Of a stretch of 64,000 bases of DNA, positions 40,228 through 50,896 are shown in pieces. Position 1 is the first letter of the stretch. Every line of letters begins with the position of its first letter. The stretch comes from Paulinella micropora (taxonomy: Eukaryota > Cercozoa > Imbricatea > Euglyphida > Paulinellidae). The notes beneath the pieces were generated by a model that was not told the DNA's origin, did no database searches, and saw only the letters and a program-made list of their open reading frames with translations. A program made the translations under genes and the position numbers. The stretch spans positions 1 to 64,000 of the forward strand of contig WBZZ01002911.1 of the NCBI GenBank assembly GCA_019918135.1, given 5' to 3'.

Positions 40228-42189
40228 GGTATGCCGACGGAAAGAAACGCTGCTTGGCTCGTAGTAGGGAATACTCTTGGTCCCTTTCCGCGTGTCGTTT
40301 CGCGTCTTGTAGAGCCTCCCAACTGAGCTCAAGGTAGTCTCGGGCAGCCTCGGGCGGACCCACCAACAACAACGATGCATTATGCCTTGGCTGTAGTGCC
40401 CTTGCCTGGTCACCTTCCTGCGGTAGCACATGACAGTACCTCATGAGCCTCTTGTACGCTAGGTCGCCCCGCATTCTCGTAACATCTGACCCATGCGGTC
40501 CCAGGCCACGTGTCTCCGCCGAGCTGTGATCCCCAGCCTTCAACCACGTCTCCTTGCCCTCCTTCTGAGTCCAGTTGCAGAATGCTCTGTGCCTTGACCA
40601 GTCCATCTTTTGACACTCCTTGTTGCAGAAGGCGACTATCTTGCAACGCGAGCAGTACCTCTTCGCTGCGACTTGCGTCACACTGCAATTCTCACATTCT
40701 GGTGGCATATGCGTCTCCCGGTCGCATGGCTCGTTCTCTTCCAGCCCCATCGCCCAGTGTTCCCAGTCATCCGGGGTCACTCGTATGTTATAGTACCACA
40801 TCCAGAAATGCAGCTCCGGTCTCATCGCGTTGTTGAAGACTGTCCTGAAGTCAGCAATGTTGACTTTGCCGTTCCTTGTATCATTCTCCACTTCCACATC
40901 CGGTGGACCAATGTACATAAACGGAGTCCCTCGCTGTGCCATGTAGGCATAACCAACCTTCTTGTCTCCTTTCACAGGCGCCGGTCGTAGCCCAGACCCA
41001 TCCGCCGCCGGCATCAAGTAGACATCGTCGTCGACAGCCATCCTCGGGACAGGTTCAGCCATCTCTTTTCTCCACTCTTGTTGACGTAGCGCCATGCAGG
41101 ACACGGCCGCGGCGGGAGCGCTCTTCGTGGCACCCTGTGTCTTCCGCCCTTGGTCTTTCCCGCCTTTGTCCTTCACCGTTTCCTTCTGCGGCTTCTTGCC
41201 TCGAGGAATTTTCTTGCGGTATCTGTCTTTTAGCGTTGGGCAACTCTTTCCCACATGATCGTGGCCCGGTATGCGGCACCGTTCCATGCAGCGAAAATAC
41301 TTGTGCTTCTTCCAGTTGTAGTACTCGATCTTTGCTTCCCTTTGCTCCTTGCTGGCCAGCCCACATCGCTGTCTCATCCTTGCTCGTAGACCGCTGAGCC
41401 TCGTTCGCAATCGCCCGCCTTTGGAAAGCACTCTCAAAAGAATCCCAATCCACCGACGGCGCCGTCACCTGCGCGTCGAGAAATGGCTTCCACAGGTGTT
41501 TATCCGCGCACTTGGCCAACGCAGTCTTGATGAATTGCATTTGCAGGCTCGCCCCCACCGGCTCCCCGTGGTCTTCAAGGAACTCGCAGTGCGTAGTGAA
41601 GTCTCGAAGCTGCGCCATCATGTCGTCTTTTACGTTAAATTGCCAATTACTCACCAGACTGTTCCGCTTCTGCATTTGATGCACCTCAGTGCCCTGGTAT
41701 CGCAGCCGTAGCACATTGATGAATTCCTCCGGTCGCAGCGTAGGTTCTCGTACTAGATGACGAACAATCCGTTCAGTTGGCGACCCGTACTCAAGTGCTG
41801 TACAGCCACATAAATATCTGTGCCCTTCTGGCAAGTATCTTGCGTCTTTGAACCATAGTTAGGTTCACAACCGGTTCGGCGTCCGGTTTCGCAGCCTTTC
41901 CCCCTTTCTTCCCAGCCTTGGGCTCGGGCTTTTCCTCCTCTCGATCACCGTAGGCCGCCTTCGCAGGCGTAGCAGTCTTCGATTCCGCCTCCACCTCAGA
42001 TCTCCAGACGAGGACATCCTGTAGGGGCGCCACGTACTCCCAGCACTCGACCGAACTCAAATCAACCCGAACTTGTGCGAACCAATCGTCCCAGCTCCGT
42101 CCTGTGATCCCATCGATGAACGCCGGAGCCTTTCCTTGCAGAACAGTAGTCGCCGCGTCCTTTTCTCTGGTAGTAGCAAAAGAACTCAT
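39830..42189 (-). pseudogene. Copia-2 gag with MYND zinc finger
   Basis: Translation starts at ATG 42189 (MSSFATTREKD), which lies inside the primer-binding site. Gag continues through frames 41791-42189, 41055-41834 (EEFINVLRLRYQGTEVHQMQK) and 39755-41437. The last contains a CCHC-like region (FRCMERCRIPGHDHVGKSC, about 41,270). It also carries a full MYND-type finger at 40577-40696: C-x2-C-x10-C-x2-C-x5-C-x3-C-x7-H-x3-C, including the CQxxDWxxH signature. MYND fingers normally mediate protein-protein contacts in eukaryotic regulators, and finding one in a gag-pol polyprotein is unusual. Two frameshifts break the reading frame. Confidence 0.8.
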
Positions 42190-42195
42190 AACCCA
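42185..42195 (-). promoter_or_regulatory. Half-tRNA type primer-binding site of Copia-2
   Basis: The plus strand reads CTCATAACCCA, equal to the anticodon-arm sequence of eukaryotic initiator Met tRNA. The minus strand is therefore complementary to it. It lies 3 nt inside the 5' LTR and overlaps the gag ATG. Drosophila copia and yeast Ty5 prime in this way. Confidence 0.7.
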
Positions 42196-42198
42196 CTA

Positions 42199-42479
42199 TG
42201 ATAAAATCTCCTGTAGTAAACTTGAACAGTTGACAGAGGCCGGATACGGCCGGAACACTTAAGTAGATCGCTTTTGATCAGGTTGTGAGATTTTACTGAG
42301 TAAGACTTTTTACCGCCAATACTAGCACTGGTATACTAAGGCACATGCCTGGCTGACTTAAGTAATTGTACTGTTACACCCAATCAATAGTCTTATCAAA
42401 TTGGTAATTATTATCAGTCTAACGAAAACATTCTAAGCGGAACTGCCGTCTGAAATTATCTAACAGCTATTTTACTGCA
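42199..42479 (-). repeat. 5' LTR of Copia-2
   Basis: 281 bp, TG to CA, paired with 35967-36260. Confidence 0.92.
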
Positions 42480-43796
42480 ATGGCAAGGAACGGCGATTGG
42501 TGGTAAGCTATGATGAAAGTCTGCTAGTGGCGGTGAGAGAGAAGAGAATGGAGCTATTCACTCTCATATATACCCATCTCAGAGGCGAGGCGAAAAGGCT
42601 GGTCACGGATTTAGTCCGGGACGGCACACCCTGACGCCATGTGGAAGTGACTGAAGGACCGGTATGGAAAGGGTAATCCCAGTGATCTGCTGGAGAAGCA
42701 GAGAAAGATGGCACGCTGGGAGTTCAACTCCTCCACGCAGTATGAAGGACAGATTGCGGAGTTTAAGGCAGTAAGAGAGCAGCTGGCCAAAAAGGGGCAT
42801 CATCCCTCTGACTTAAGCTTTGAGCAGATAATCCGTGATGCGATAATGGGACCCGAGATAAGGGACAAGGAGGTGCAGACTGATTGGAAGCAGTGGTTGC
42901 TTGCGGCGGACTTTGAGGAAGACAAACAATCATGGGATGTACATCAATGGTGGCAGGAGCTCAAGAGAAAAGCCAAGGACATTGATTTGCAAAAAGAAAG
43001 AGAGAGAAAGGCCAGCAAGAAGGCTAAGGCAAACGCTGCAAAAGTTGAGAAGAAGAAACCCTTTACTACTCCATGCATGTACTTTCAGAAGGGAAGGTGC
43101 AAAATGGGAGGAGAGTGTCAATACTTGCACCTCAACGACAAGCTGAAGGGGGTTTGCTTCCTCTTCAGCAAGGGAGGCGACTGCAAGTACGGGAGCAAAT
43201 GCAGGTTCTCGCACTCAGGAAAGGAAAAGAAAGAAGGAAGTGGCACGCGTGGAAAGCAAGGGCAAGGAGGAGGGAAGAGCAGTCAAAAGAGCACGAAGGA
43301 AAAGAGTAAGAAGGAGAAGAAGTGCTTCAACTGTAAAGGGAAGGGGCATTATGCCACCAACTGTAAGAAGCCCTGCTTACGATGTGGTGGTGACCACCCC
43401 TTGACTAAGTGCACTCATGGTCCGGACGGGAATGGCGAGCAACCGGGAGCGAAGGCGAAGGCCGACATGGCCAAGAAGAAGTCTCCGGGGGCGGACACGA
43501 GTGGGAGCTCGGATGATGAGGAGGATGGAGAGCTTAACCGCGCCTACAGTCTACTACGGCAAAGAAAGGCCGCACGTGCATATATGGTCAAAAGGAGTGA
43601 AAGCAAGAAGAGGAGTCGGGGTGAGGAGAGCCAACACTCCGCAAGGGGTGTAAGCGCAGATCCTAAGGCGGAAAGGCTAGAGTTAGTCAATCCTTCCAGC
43701 CAACGTGGAGAGGAGAAGGGGGTGTTCCCGGAAGTAAGTAACTACGAGGAATTTACCAACTGTGTATTATTATTATTATTATTAGGGAGTATATAG
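42480..43796 (+). pseudogene. Gag with CCCH and CCHC zinc fingers, continued after the Copia-2 insertion
   Basis: A frame from 42,482 encodes a capsid-like helix (LVVSYDESLLVAVREKRMEL) to a stop near 42,632. Coding continues from about 42,633 in the next frame to 43796. Two CCCH fingers follow (43,074-43,133: C-x7-C-x5-C-x3-H; 43,158-43,214: C-x8-C-x5-C-x3-H), then a retroviral CCHC knuckle (CFNCKGKGHYATNC, about 43,324) and a second C-x2-C-x3-H-x4-C. These bind RNA. CCCH fingers next to gag knuckles are uncommon. The gene is split by Copia-2 and frameshifted once. No RT of this element is recognised in the window. Confidence 0.72.
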
Positions 43797-43956
43797 GCCA
43801 TCGGTCCTTTCCATGGGCTGATTGGTATAAAGCTCCTAGAGTAATGTTCTATGCCGTCACTTCCTTTATTCCACCGATTGGTGTGGAGACTTTCCTTATG
43901 GAATGGAGGACTGGATGCACATGGCCTTTTGGCTCAGCAATTGGCAGGAGATACAC

Positions 43957-44002
<46 letters not shown>

Positions 44003-44176
44003 TTTATTATTTTTCCGTCGGTGCCACCAGTATTTTCATTGAACATACCGGTCCGTCTGGAAGTGTTGGAAGTGGGTATGGCAGTTGATGCCAATCGCTC
44101 CGGAACGCCGGAGGTTGTCGAGGCCCTGAGGCAGGCCGGCTACGACTAGGTACCGGTAAGGGTAAGCGATGGTACT
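43797..44176. other. Spacer with ATT microsatellites
   Basis: ATT tracts occur at 43,767-43,784 and 43,955-44,004. Otherwise I see only a short open frame (IPVRLEVLEVGMAVDANRSG) that might be retroelement protease remnant. Confidence 0.5.
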
Positions 44177-46636
44177 ATGGCTGACGGGGAGGCGAAGGCA
44201 ATCCCAGGGTCTCTGCCGGGCCAGAATCTAAGCGAACCTAAGGGGGTAAAGAAGCCGCGACCTCGAAGAAGGAGGGCAGATTGGGAGCCGTGGCAAGACT
44301 CTATCTCTCAGGACAGCGACGAGAAGGAGTCCCCTCTCTCAAGCTCGGAGGAGGAGGAGGAAGCTCCAATTGCTGTACGACAATACCGGGACGGTGGCGG
44401 TGTAACGCATGAGTTTCGGCACTACGGTGACGGACGAGGAAGGCTGGTGACCTTCGGCACGCCAATAGGGCCGACGGAGTGGATACACCCGTCCTGGTAC
44501 CGCTACATACCAACGGGACCGGGTCTAGTGGACCAGTACATGGAGTGGCAACTCAACTGGAAGGAGTTTAGAAGACTCCGGGTTGGAACCGGCCTACCTA
44601 GAGCGATGATGGTGAAGGGAACCGGAAGTAAGTCCGGCACCGGGAAGAGCAAGACTATAACTACCCCGCAAACACCTGACTCTATTTATTCATTACCCGA
44701 ACCCTTGGAATATGGTCCCGAAACCTACGAGATACCGCCAGAACATCTGCGTCACGCAAACGATGAGCCAGTTGGAGTGGTGGAAGCTCGTTTGGAAGGA
44801 AGGTGCTACGGTTCAACGTTCGGAAGAGACCGGTGCATGAAAACAAGAAAGGAGGCGGTGGAATCAGAGTACCAACAGGTGCGGGCGGATGCGGCGGGCC
44901 TTCTCACTGGGGACATGATGTTCTGCACCAATCACCAAGATAGGAGAGAGAGAGATAGGGATGAAAGCATAAGGGCCAAGTCGCGCGAATGGGCGTTGAT
45001 GCCGGCGTATAGACTGGTGATTGAAATGGAGGAGCGAGGCTTGGGACACCTGATTGGACGGGCAAAGCCGGACAAGATGGTGGAGCATCTGACGCGGCAG
45101 GAAGCCCAGAGGCGAGGAGTGAACTGGGACCGGTCGCTGGTTCCTATCATATTCACTATTCTGCGAGAAGAGCATACCGGAGTGCTCTACAACTGGAGCA
45201 TCAACAGGGATAAGGTAAAATGGGAGGAGCCGGGGTGCCGAGAAATCGGAAGGTGTACCGGGAGCGTGTGCCTTACCGGTCGGTGAAAGCGGCGGTGACC
45301 CAGTATCGCGCTATGAAGGATCCGGCGCACGCAGGGAAGTATGACGACGACTTAAAACGAGTTGGACTGGTGCGGGATCAGGCTCAGATGACGCCGATAG
45401 TGGCTAAAGGGAGAGTGACTGCGTCGCCGGTGACGAAGGAAGCGATGCCTCCATTGACTCCGAGGGTGGAAAGGAAAACCAGGGAGAACACCGCGGTTAA
45501 GACGGAGCGCCAGGTGGAAAGTGCTGACACGGCTACGCCGAGCCCGGGAAGGGCCAAACACGAAATGATGGCTACCCCTGAGGAAGTAACAGACCCGTTG
45601 GTGCATTTGGAAAGTGGAAGCACCCCGGGAGGGAGCACATGGCGGAGCTCTACCAGAGCTTCCCGGAGGATTCAACGGAGGTGCAAGAGGAGTCCGAGGA
45701 TTCTAAAGAATCGGGAAGGGTGGACGACACGGTGTCTTTGGTGGCTCAGGTGCGGGCGGCGGCGCCCTACGACACGCCTAAATATAAGAAGTTTAAGGAG
45801 GAAATGGGGAGGGAACTGGCCCATATTAAGGGGCAACTAACGCCCACCAAACCGAAATGTCCGGAGCGCGAAGGTGATGAGAGGACACGCACCAACATGC
45901 TTCGACACCTCCGCAAGTTGGCGACGGTGATGACGGAGCTCTACGGAGAGGACATCCGAGCGGTGGGCATGGACCAGATCAACGAAGTTCAGCAACTTAT
46001 AACCAAAGTGGCTGAGGAGAGATTGTGGAAAAGAGAGGATCAAAAGAAAGGGGTGCCTATCCAGGGAGCGGCGACGGGCCAACTAACTCCGGAGGACGCT
46101 GTAAGCCCAGGCAAGCAGCGAACAGAAATGGAGCCGGAATCTGGGCGTGAGCGGGTGAGCGAAAAGGAAAGGATTCGGCGTTTGGAAGTCATAATGGAGC
46201 AGCAAAACGAGGTAAATCAGAACCGGGTGGCGTGGCCGCCCCAGTGGGGGGATGACCACCGAGATCTGCGGGATTTCGAAGGGCGATGGCAGGAGTATGT
46301 GGGATTGCTATATCGCTGGTCGACCGGATGGCCATTTCCTTACAACAAGCCGAAATTCCCCGCGCACTGGAACCCAAAGCCATGGAGAATAGCAGGGGGC
46401 TGGGAGAAGCGACCTCGACCCTACTGGTTACGACCGCTGGAGGGAGGCGATAGGCCGGAGCATGTGGTAGTCTACGCCAGCGAGGTCCAGAGGGAGCCTG
46501 AGCAACTTCAGGAAGAAGAAATGGAGGTGATAAGAATGATGTTGAATCGCGCGCTAATGGGGAAGGACGGACGGAAGGCGACAAGACCGCGAAAGGTCCC
46601 CGACCCCATGCTAGACTCGTGGGCTGTGTCAGACAT
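44177..46636 (+). pseudogene. Unrecognised retroelement-type coding region, frameshifted
   Basis: Three overlapping frames (44177-45286, 45220-45840 and 45639 onward) read as one decayed protein of about 800 residues. It has a basic/acidic N-terminus (KPRPRRRRADWEPWQDSIS), a middle with WIHPSWYRYIPTGPGLVDQY, and a C-terminal coiled-coil-prone region with a Trp-rich motif (GWPFPYNKPKFPAHWNPKPW). No RT, integrase or protease motif is seen. It follows the CCCH gag in the same orientation and may belong to the same element. It is cut off at about 46,636 by a Copia integrase fragment in opposite orientation. Confidence 0.45.
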
Positions 46637-47030
46637 GGCGCCACCAAGTAGCTTCCTCGCCCCCGCCCAGATATGCTTCTGCGAGACTTCCACTAGAGCC
46701 TGCTTGTTGGGATCGTTTCTAACTGCGTATCGCGGGCGCACCCCAACACTTTCGATCAGGTCATTGAAGACTTGCGATCTCTGATAAGCGCCGTCTCCCC
46801 GTATTCCGGACTGGGTCCTGCTCATCCGGTCTGGGTCCTGCTCATCCGGAACACCTTGCTTGCCACCACGGACTGCCGCTGCATCTCCGCGTTCAGGAGA
46901 AGCTCCAAATTGGTGTATCCCACGGTGTCCTCTACCATTGCCATGAGGCATCGCTCTCCGTTAAGTAGAGGCCTTGCCAGCAGCGCCGAGGTGTCCACCG
47001 ACCAGCCTTCATCCTTCTCCTTCATTCTGG
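46637..47030 (-). pseudogene. Copia integrase fragment
   Basis: The minus strand encodes GWSVDTSALLARPLLNGERC and VGVRPRYAVRNDPNKQALVE. The latter resembles the Copia-2 segment VEQRLPVRNDPNKDAYAEAV. Only the integrase core is present. A short TCCTGCTCATCCGG tandem repeat (about 46,815-46,848) sits within it. Confidence 0.65.
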
Positions 47031-47940
47031 TTCCATGCGCCTTCGCTCGATGAGGCGGCTTTTGGGCTCCACCCGCCGGACACTTCGGACACTACTACCG
47101 AATTGCGGGTATATGATGGGTAATAGTGACTTATATGACTTGCGGGTATATGAGAGGATGATAACGGTATAAATGAATTGCGGGACTTTATAAGGGGGTG
47201 ATGAGAATATGACTGACATACGAATTTGAAGATGAATGAAGATGAGAAAGGGGGAGCGGTATACTTTTACATTCACAGGTACGGTGACGGGCATGCTACA
47301 TGCATTTTATACTAACAAGGTAAAGATTGTGACGACGCGGGTTACATATACAGACAAATACGGAGAAAATATTATATCATTCAGGCTCACGGGTATAGGC
47401 ATACATAATATCATGTGACTTTTCGGTGTGATGGGGGGAATATATCAGACTGATATATCGGGCATAGCGGACATATCAGGAAATGAATGACAAACATGTC
47501 TTATGCCTGATAGGCTCATGGGGGAAACGGGGAAGCGGCCTGATACAAGACTTTATTTTTTTTTCCGCTCTGTGACGAGCGATGATATGGAACTTTATAT
47601 ATTCTTATGATAACAACGGGTGAAGGGGACATACGGGTTGGTTTGGGGGAATAATACAGATTGACTAATCCAGTTTAGATAGAGAGGGGTAGAATAGCGA
47701 GGGGAGGAAGACAGGCGATAACAACTAGGGATAGTCAATAGGACGGATAGGATACCCGGGGGGAGGGGGTGAATGATATAGTCAAAGAATAGGATAGGGC
47801 CAGAGGAGGGGGCGCGGGGCAGAGATGAGAAAGATGAAGAAGAAAGATGATGAAGAAGGAGGAGAAAAGGGGCAACGGGCAAGCGGCAACTCTGATACTG
47901 CACTAGAGTGCAAACATCATTCAGAGGGGGCGGCGACGGG
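47031..47940. other. Unannotated AT-rich stretch
   Basis: No gene, RNA or clear repeat is recognised. It may be the body or LTR of the neighbouring Gypsy remnant. Confidence 0.4.
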
Positions 47941-48300
47941 GATCGAAAGGGGGACATGAACCTTTTGGGGGTAGAAGGGATGGAGTTGGTTTTGTTTACC
48001 AGGCAGATATTCGACTTTGGATCGAATTTTCTGGAGTTGCTCCAAGACCCAGTTGACGACCATGGGGCTGCGAGCGTGCCATAGCCACAAAAGGGGCCGG
48101 TGGTCGGTGACGATGGTGAGTTCATGATCGCTGGCATCGATGTAGTAGCGGCACTGTTGAATCCGTATATGACGCCGTAGGCTTCACAAACGTAGGTCGC
48201 CCATCGTGTCTGCGTGTCAGTGAGCTTCTGGGAGAAGTACTGAATGACCGGAGCATTGCGCTCTGGGCCATTATGAAGAGCGCCGCCAATGACGAGAATC
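47941..48300 (-). pseudogene. Gypsy RNase H fragment
   Basis: Minus-strand frames give VIQYFSQKLTDTQTRWATYV followed, after a frame change near 48,140, by LTIVTDHRPLLWLWHARSPM and VEYLPGKQNQ. This is the usual Gypsy RNase H order. It is broken and isolated. Confidence 0.7.
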
Positions 48301-48327
48301 AGAATACAGAGTTTCTAACTATTTCAA

Positions 48328-48635
48328 ACCCCCCTCCGGACCCCCTCCGGACCCCCTCCGGCACCCGTCCCGGTACCCGTCCCGGAACCTGTACTGCCTC
48401 TGGCACCCCTCCCTGCATCCCTTCCGGCACCCCTTCCGGCACCCGTCCCGGCACCCCTTCCGGCACCTGTCCAGGCACCCCTCCCGGTACCCGTCCTGGA
48501 ACCTGTACTGCCTCTGGCACCCCTCCCGGCACTCCTTCCTGCATCCGCCCCGGCACCCTTTCTGGCACCCGTCCCGGCACCCTTCCGGCACCCTTCCGGC
48601 ACCCCTTTCTGCATCTGTCCCGGCACCCGTCCCGG
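48328..48635. repeat. CCGGCACCC-type minisatellite
   Basis: About 300 bp of imperfect CCC(G/T)GGCACCCGTCC-like units with 12-15 bp spacing. Longer internal duplications (GGAACCTGTACTGCCTCTGG at 48,384 and 48,498) are visible. Confidence 0.9.
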
Positions 48636-48980
48636 CATCTGCACTAATACTATTAAAACCGGACCATCTCTTAATGATTTCATTTTTGCCCTGTAGCTTA
48701 TTAAAATAACTAAGCTGGGACAGTAATTATTAAACTTAGTGACAAGTGGGAAGTGACTCGAATTAATATTAATAATGATGATACAAACCAGTAATACTTG
48801 ATAGTAAAATAAACACAAAAAAGGACAGAAAGAAAGAAAGAAAAAAAGAAAAAATGAAGAGGAGGTAGTCGGTATATATAAGTATGAAATAAAAAAAGGA
48901 GTGTGAATAAATATGGGAAAGAAAAGAAGACTAGAGCCGCAGAAGCCGAACCGGCACGTCCATGACGTCAACCCAAGGGC
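48636..48980. other. AT-rich stretch without a gene
   Basis: A purine-rich AAAG region lies near 48,820-48,900. Nothing else is recognised. Confidence 0.5.
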
Positions 48981-48981
48981 C

Positions 48982-49024
<43 letters not shown>

Positions 49025-49321
49025 ACTGTCAGGACATTGCAGGAAGGTTTATGCACACAATAAATTTATTAAAAAAACTATCACTTCCTCTCTCCCTCCC
49101 TTCCTCCTTCCCTCTCCCTCGCTTTCCCTCCCTTCCCCCCCCCCCCCTTCCCCACTCTTTCCCTCTCTCTCTCTCAGGCTCTTTCTCCGAGTCTCGCTCC
49201 TGCCCCAGGTAGGTGACTTAGGCTAGTAGCCTCCAGAACGTTAACGTCGACCTCTACCTCCCTCTCCCTCCCTCTCCCTCCCTCTCGGCGGCGCTCCCTC
49301 TCTCCCTCCGACCGAGTCTCC

Positions 49322-49354
<33 letters not shown>

Positions 49355-49430
49355 CGACTCGGTCTCTCTCTGTCTCTCTCTCTCTCTTTCTCCCCCTTTT
49401 TCTCTCTTACGCGCTCTCTCTCTCACCCCC
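48981..49430. repeat. Poly(A) followed by pyrimidine-rich low-complexity DNA
   Basis: About 41 A residues (48,981-49,021) are followed, after a short unique stretch, by CT/CCT-rich sequence (49,078-49,430). The poly(A) could be the end of a retroposed copy, but no coding part is recognised. Confidence 0.85.
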
Positions 49431-50896
49431 CTCCGTGCTCGCTATCTCTACTCTCGGCCCCTATACACCCCGCTCCGAATCCGTCTACCCTTTCCCCACG
49501 CGTGTCCGCTCCTCTCAGTGCCTTCAATACCCTCTCAGGGACCACTGTTACGATAGTAGGATATTTAATAAACAGATAACTGTTACTAACGATATGAAGA
49601 CTCAGGAATACCTAAAGTAGGGACTCTGTAATCTCCAGACCAAGGATTAACCGACAGACCGGAACGATCAGTATTGCCATTATATACCGGGTGGGCCGGC
49701 ATAATCCCTTCTCCTCCCCGAGCGCGGTCTCCAGTATGCGCGCGAGGAGTCGAACTTACGCCCCCGCCGACCAACCTCGGGAATAAATGCAACTACGAAC
49801 CTGAGTGACGGCCAACGCCGTACCCGTATTAACAAATTAAACGAAATTGTAGGTTGGGCCAAACGCCAACACTTACATTATGTAAAATTTTAGCTAATTT
49901 CCCGTTATGCTCTTCGTCGCCTGTTGAATCGGTTTCCGCCACCGCACGCCTGAAAATGCACCTCTGTTGAGACCACAACTTGCCCTTCATCCTCCATTCT
50001 TTGTAACCGGCCCCTAGTCTCTCAATGTCCCGCCGACCTAGTGTCGGTCTATACTATCCTGGGCGAGCCTTCCCTTCCCGCTACCGCGACTCCGCTGGAT
50101 CCGCCGATCCGATGCTTCCCCAGCCGCGCCCGCGTTCGATCGATAACCATATGTTGTTGCCGTTCCTCGTGCTCTGACGCAGCCGTCGTCTGGGTCCCGC
50201 CGCATCCAACATGTTGTAGCCGCCCCCGTCTCGGTCACGCCGAATCCCGCTCGTCGAAGCCGCCCCCGTCTCGGTCACGCCGAATCCCATTTGTTGAAGC
50301 CGCCCCCGTCTCAGTCACGCCGAATCCCACCGTAACTCAAACTGATACCTCTGGCTTTTAATAGCCTCATAATGCCCTCTCGGTGCGCTGTAGTCCCGGT
50401 CGCCCAGCCCAGAGGTAACGTAGGCAAGGAAAGGCTCCCCCGGACCTTTGCTACCCCCACCAAGGCCCCTCCGGCACTGAAACGCCATGCTTGAAACGAA
50501 CCTGAGTGCTAATAACACGAATGATATACACCCCCTCATCTATTCATCTTCATACGCTTGCAAAGCTTTACTAGTCAGCAAATCGACCCGCTTGCCAGAT
50601 TCAGGAAACAACCTACCGTAGTCCCAGACGCAGCTAGTAGGGCTGACCCGCCTCCCGCTGTGCCCCCTGTCCTAGACGTTAACAATGTGGCGAGGTTCAA
50701 ACGTGCCACTGCTGCTGATAATGTGAATATTCCTACTATTGCCAGCGATCCGCTCGCCAGGTTCAAACGTCAGCGAAAATCTGAAAGCTCCAGCATTTCC
50801 TCTTCCCATCAGCGCCTGCAACTTCTATCAGCAGCAGCAGTAGCTATAGCATAGGTGGGCTGAACTACCTACCCCCCAACGCTCCTAACTTTTTCA
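49431..50896. other. Sequence preceding Gypsy copy 1
   Basis: No clear gene is seen. The stretch holds a 40-bp minisatellite (listed separately) and, at 50,576-50,854, an open stretch without ATG whose product repeats a short motif three times (DPLARFRKQ, NVARFKR, DPLARFKRQ). That stretch could be a gag remnant. Confidence 0.4.
50188..50330. repeat. 40-bp tandem repeat, four copies
   Basis: Units start at 50188, 50228, 50268 and 50308, sharing GTCTCGGTCACGCCGAATCC and GCCGCCCCC. Confidence 0.93.

Larger units (their letters stand above)
35967..42479 (-). mobile_element. Copia-type LTR retrotransposon 2
   Basis: This is a complete layout on the minus strand: 5' LTR 42199-42479, primer site, gag, MYND finger, protease, integrase, RT and RNase H, polypurine tract, and 3' LTR 35967-36260. 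The LTRs run TG to CA and differ by about nine substitutions and small indels, so insertion is not recent. The flanking 5-mers (CACTA on the left, ATGGC on the right) do not match, so no target-site duplication is preserved. Internal frames are broken in several places. Confidence 0.9.

Noticed and set aside
48328..48635. Regular short repeats resembling a CRISPR array
   Set aside because: Units are contiguous 12-15 bp variants without unique spacers in a eukaryotic context, so it is a minisatellite.
48981..49021. Poly(A) as the end of a LINE or processed gene
   Set aside because: No coding sequence or LINE motif upstream is recognised.
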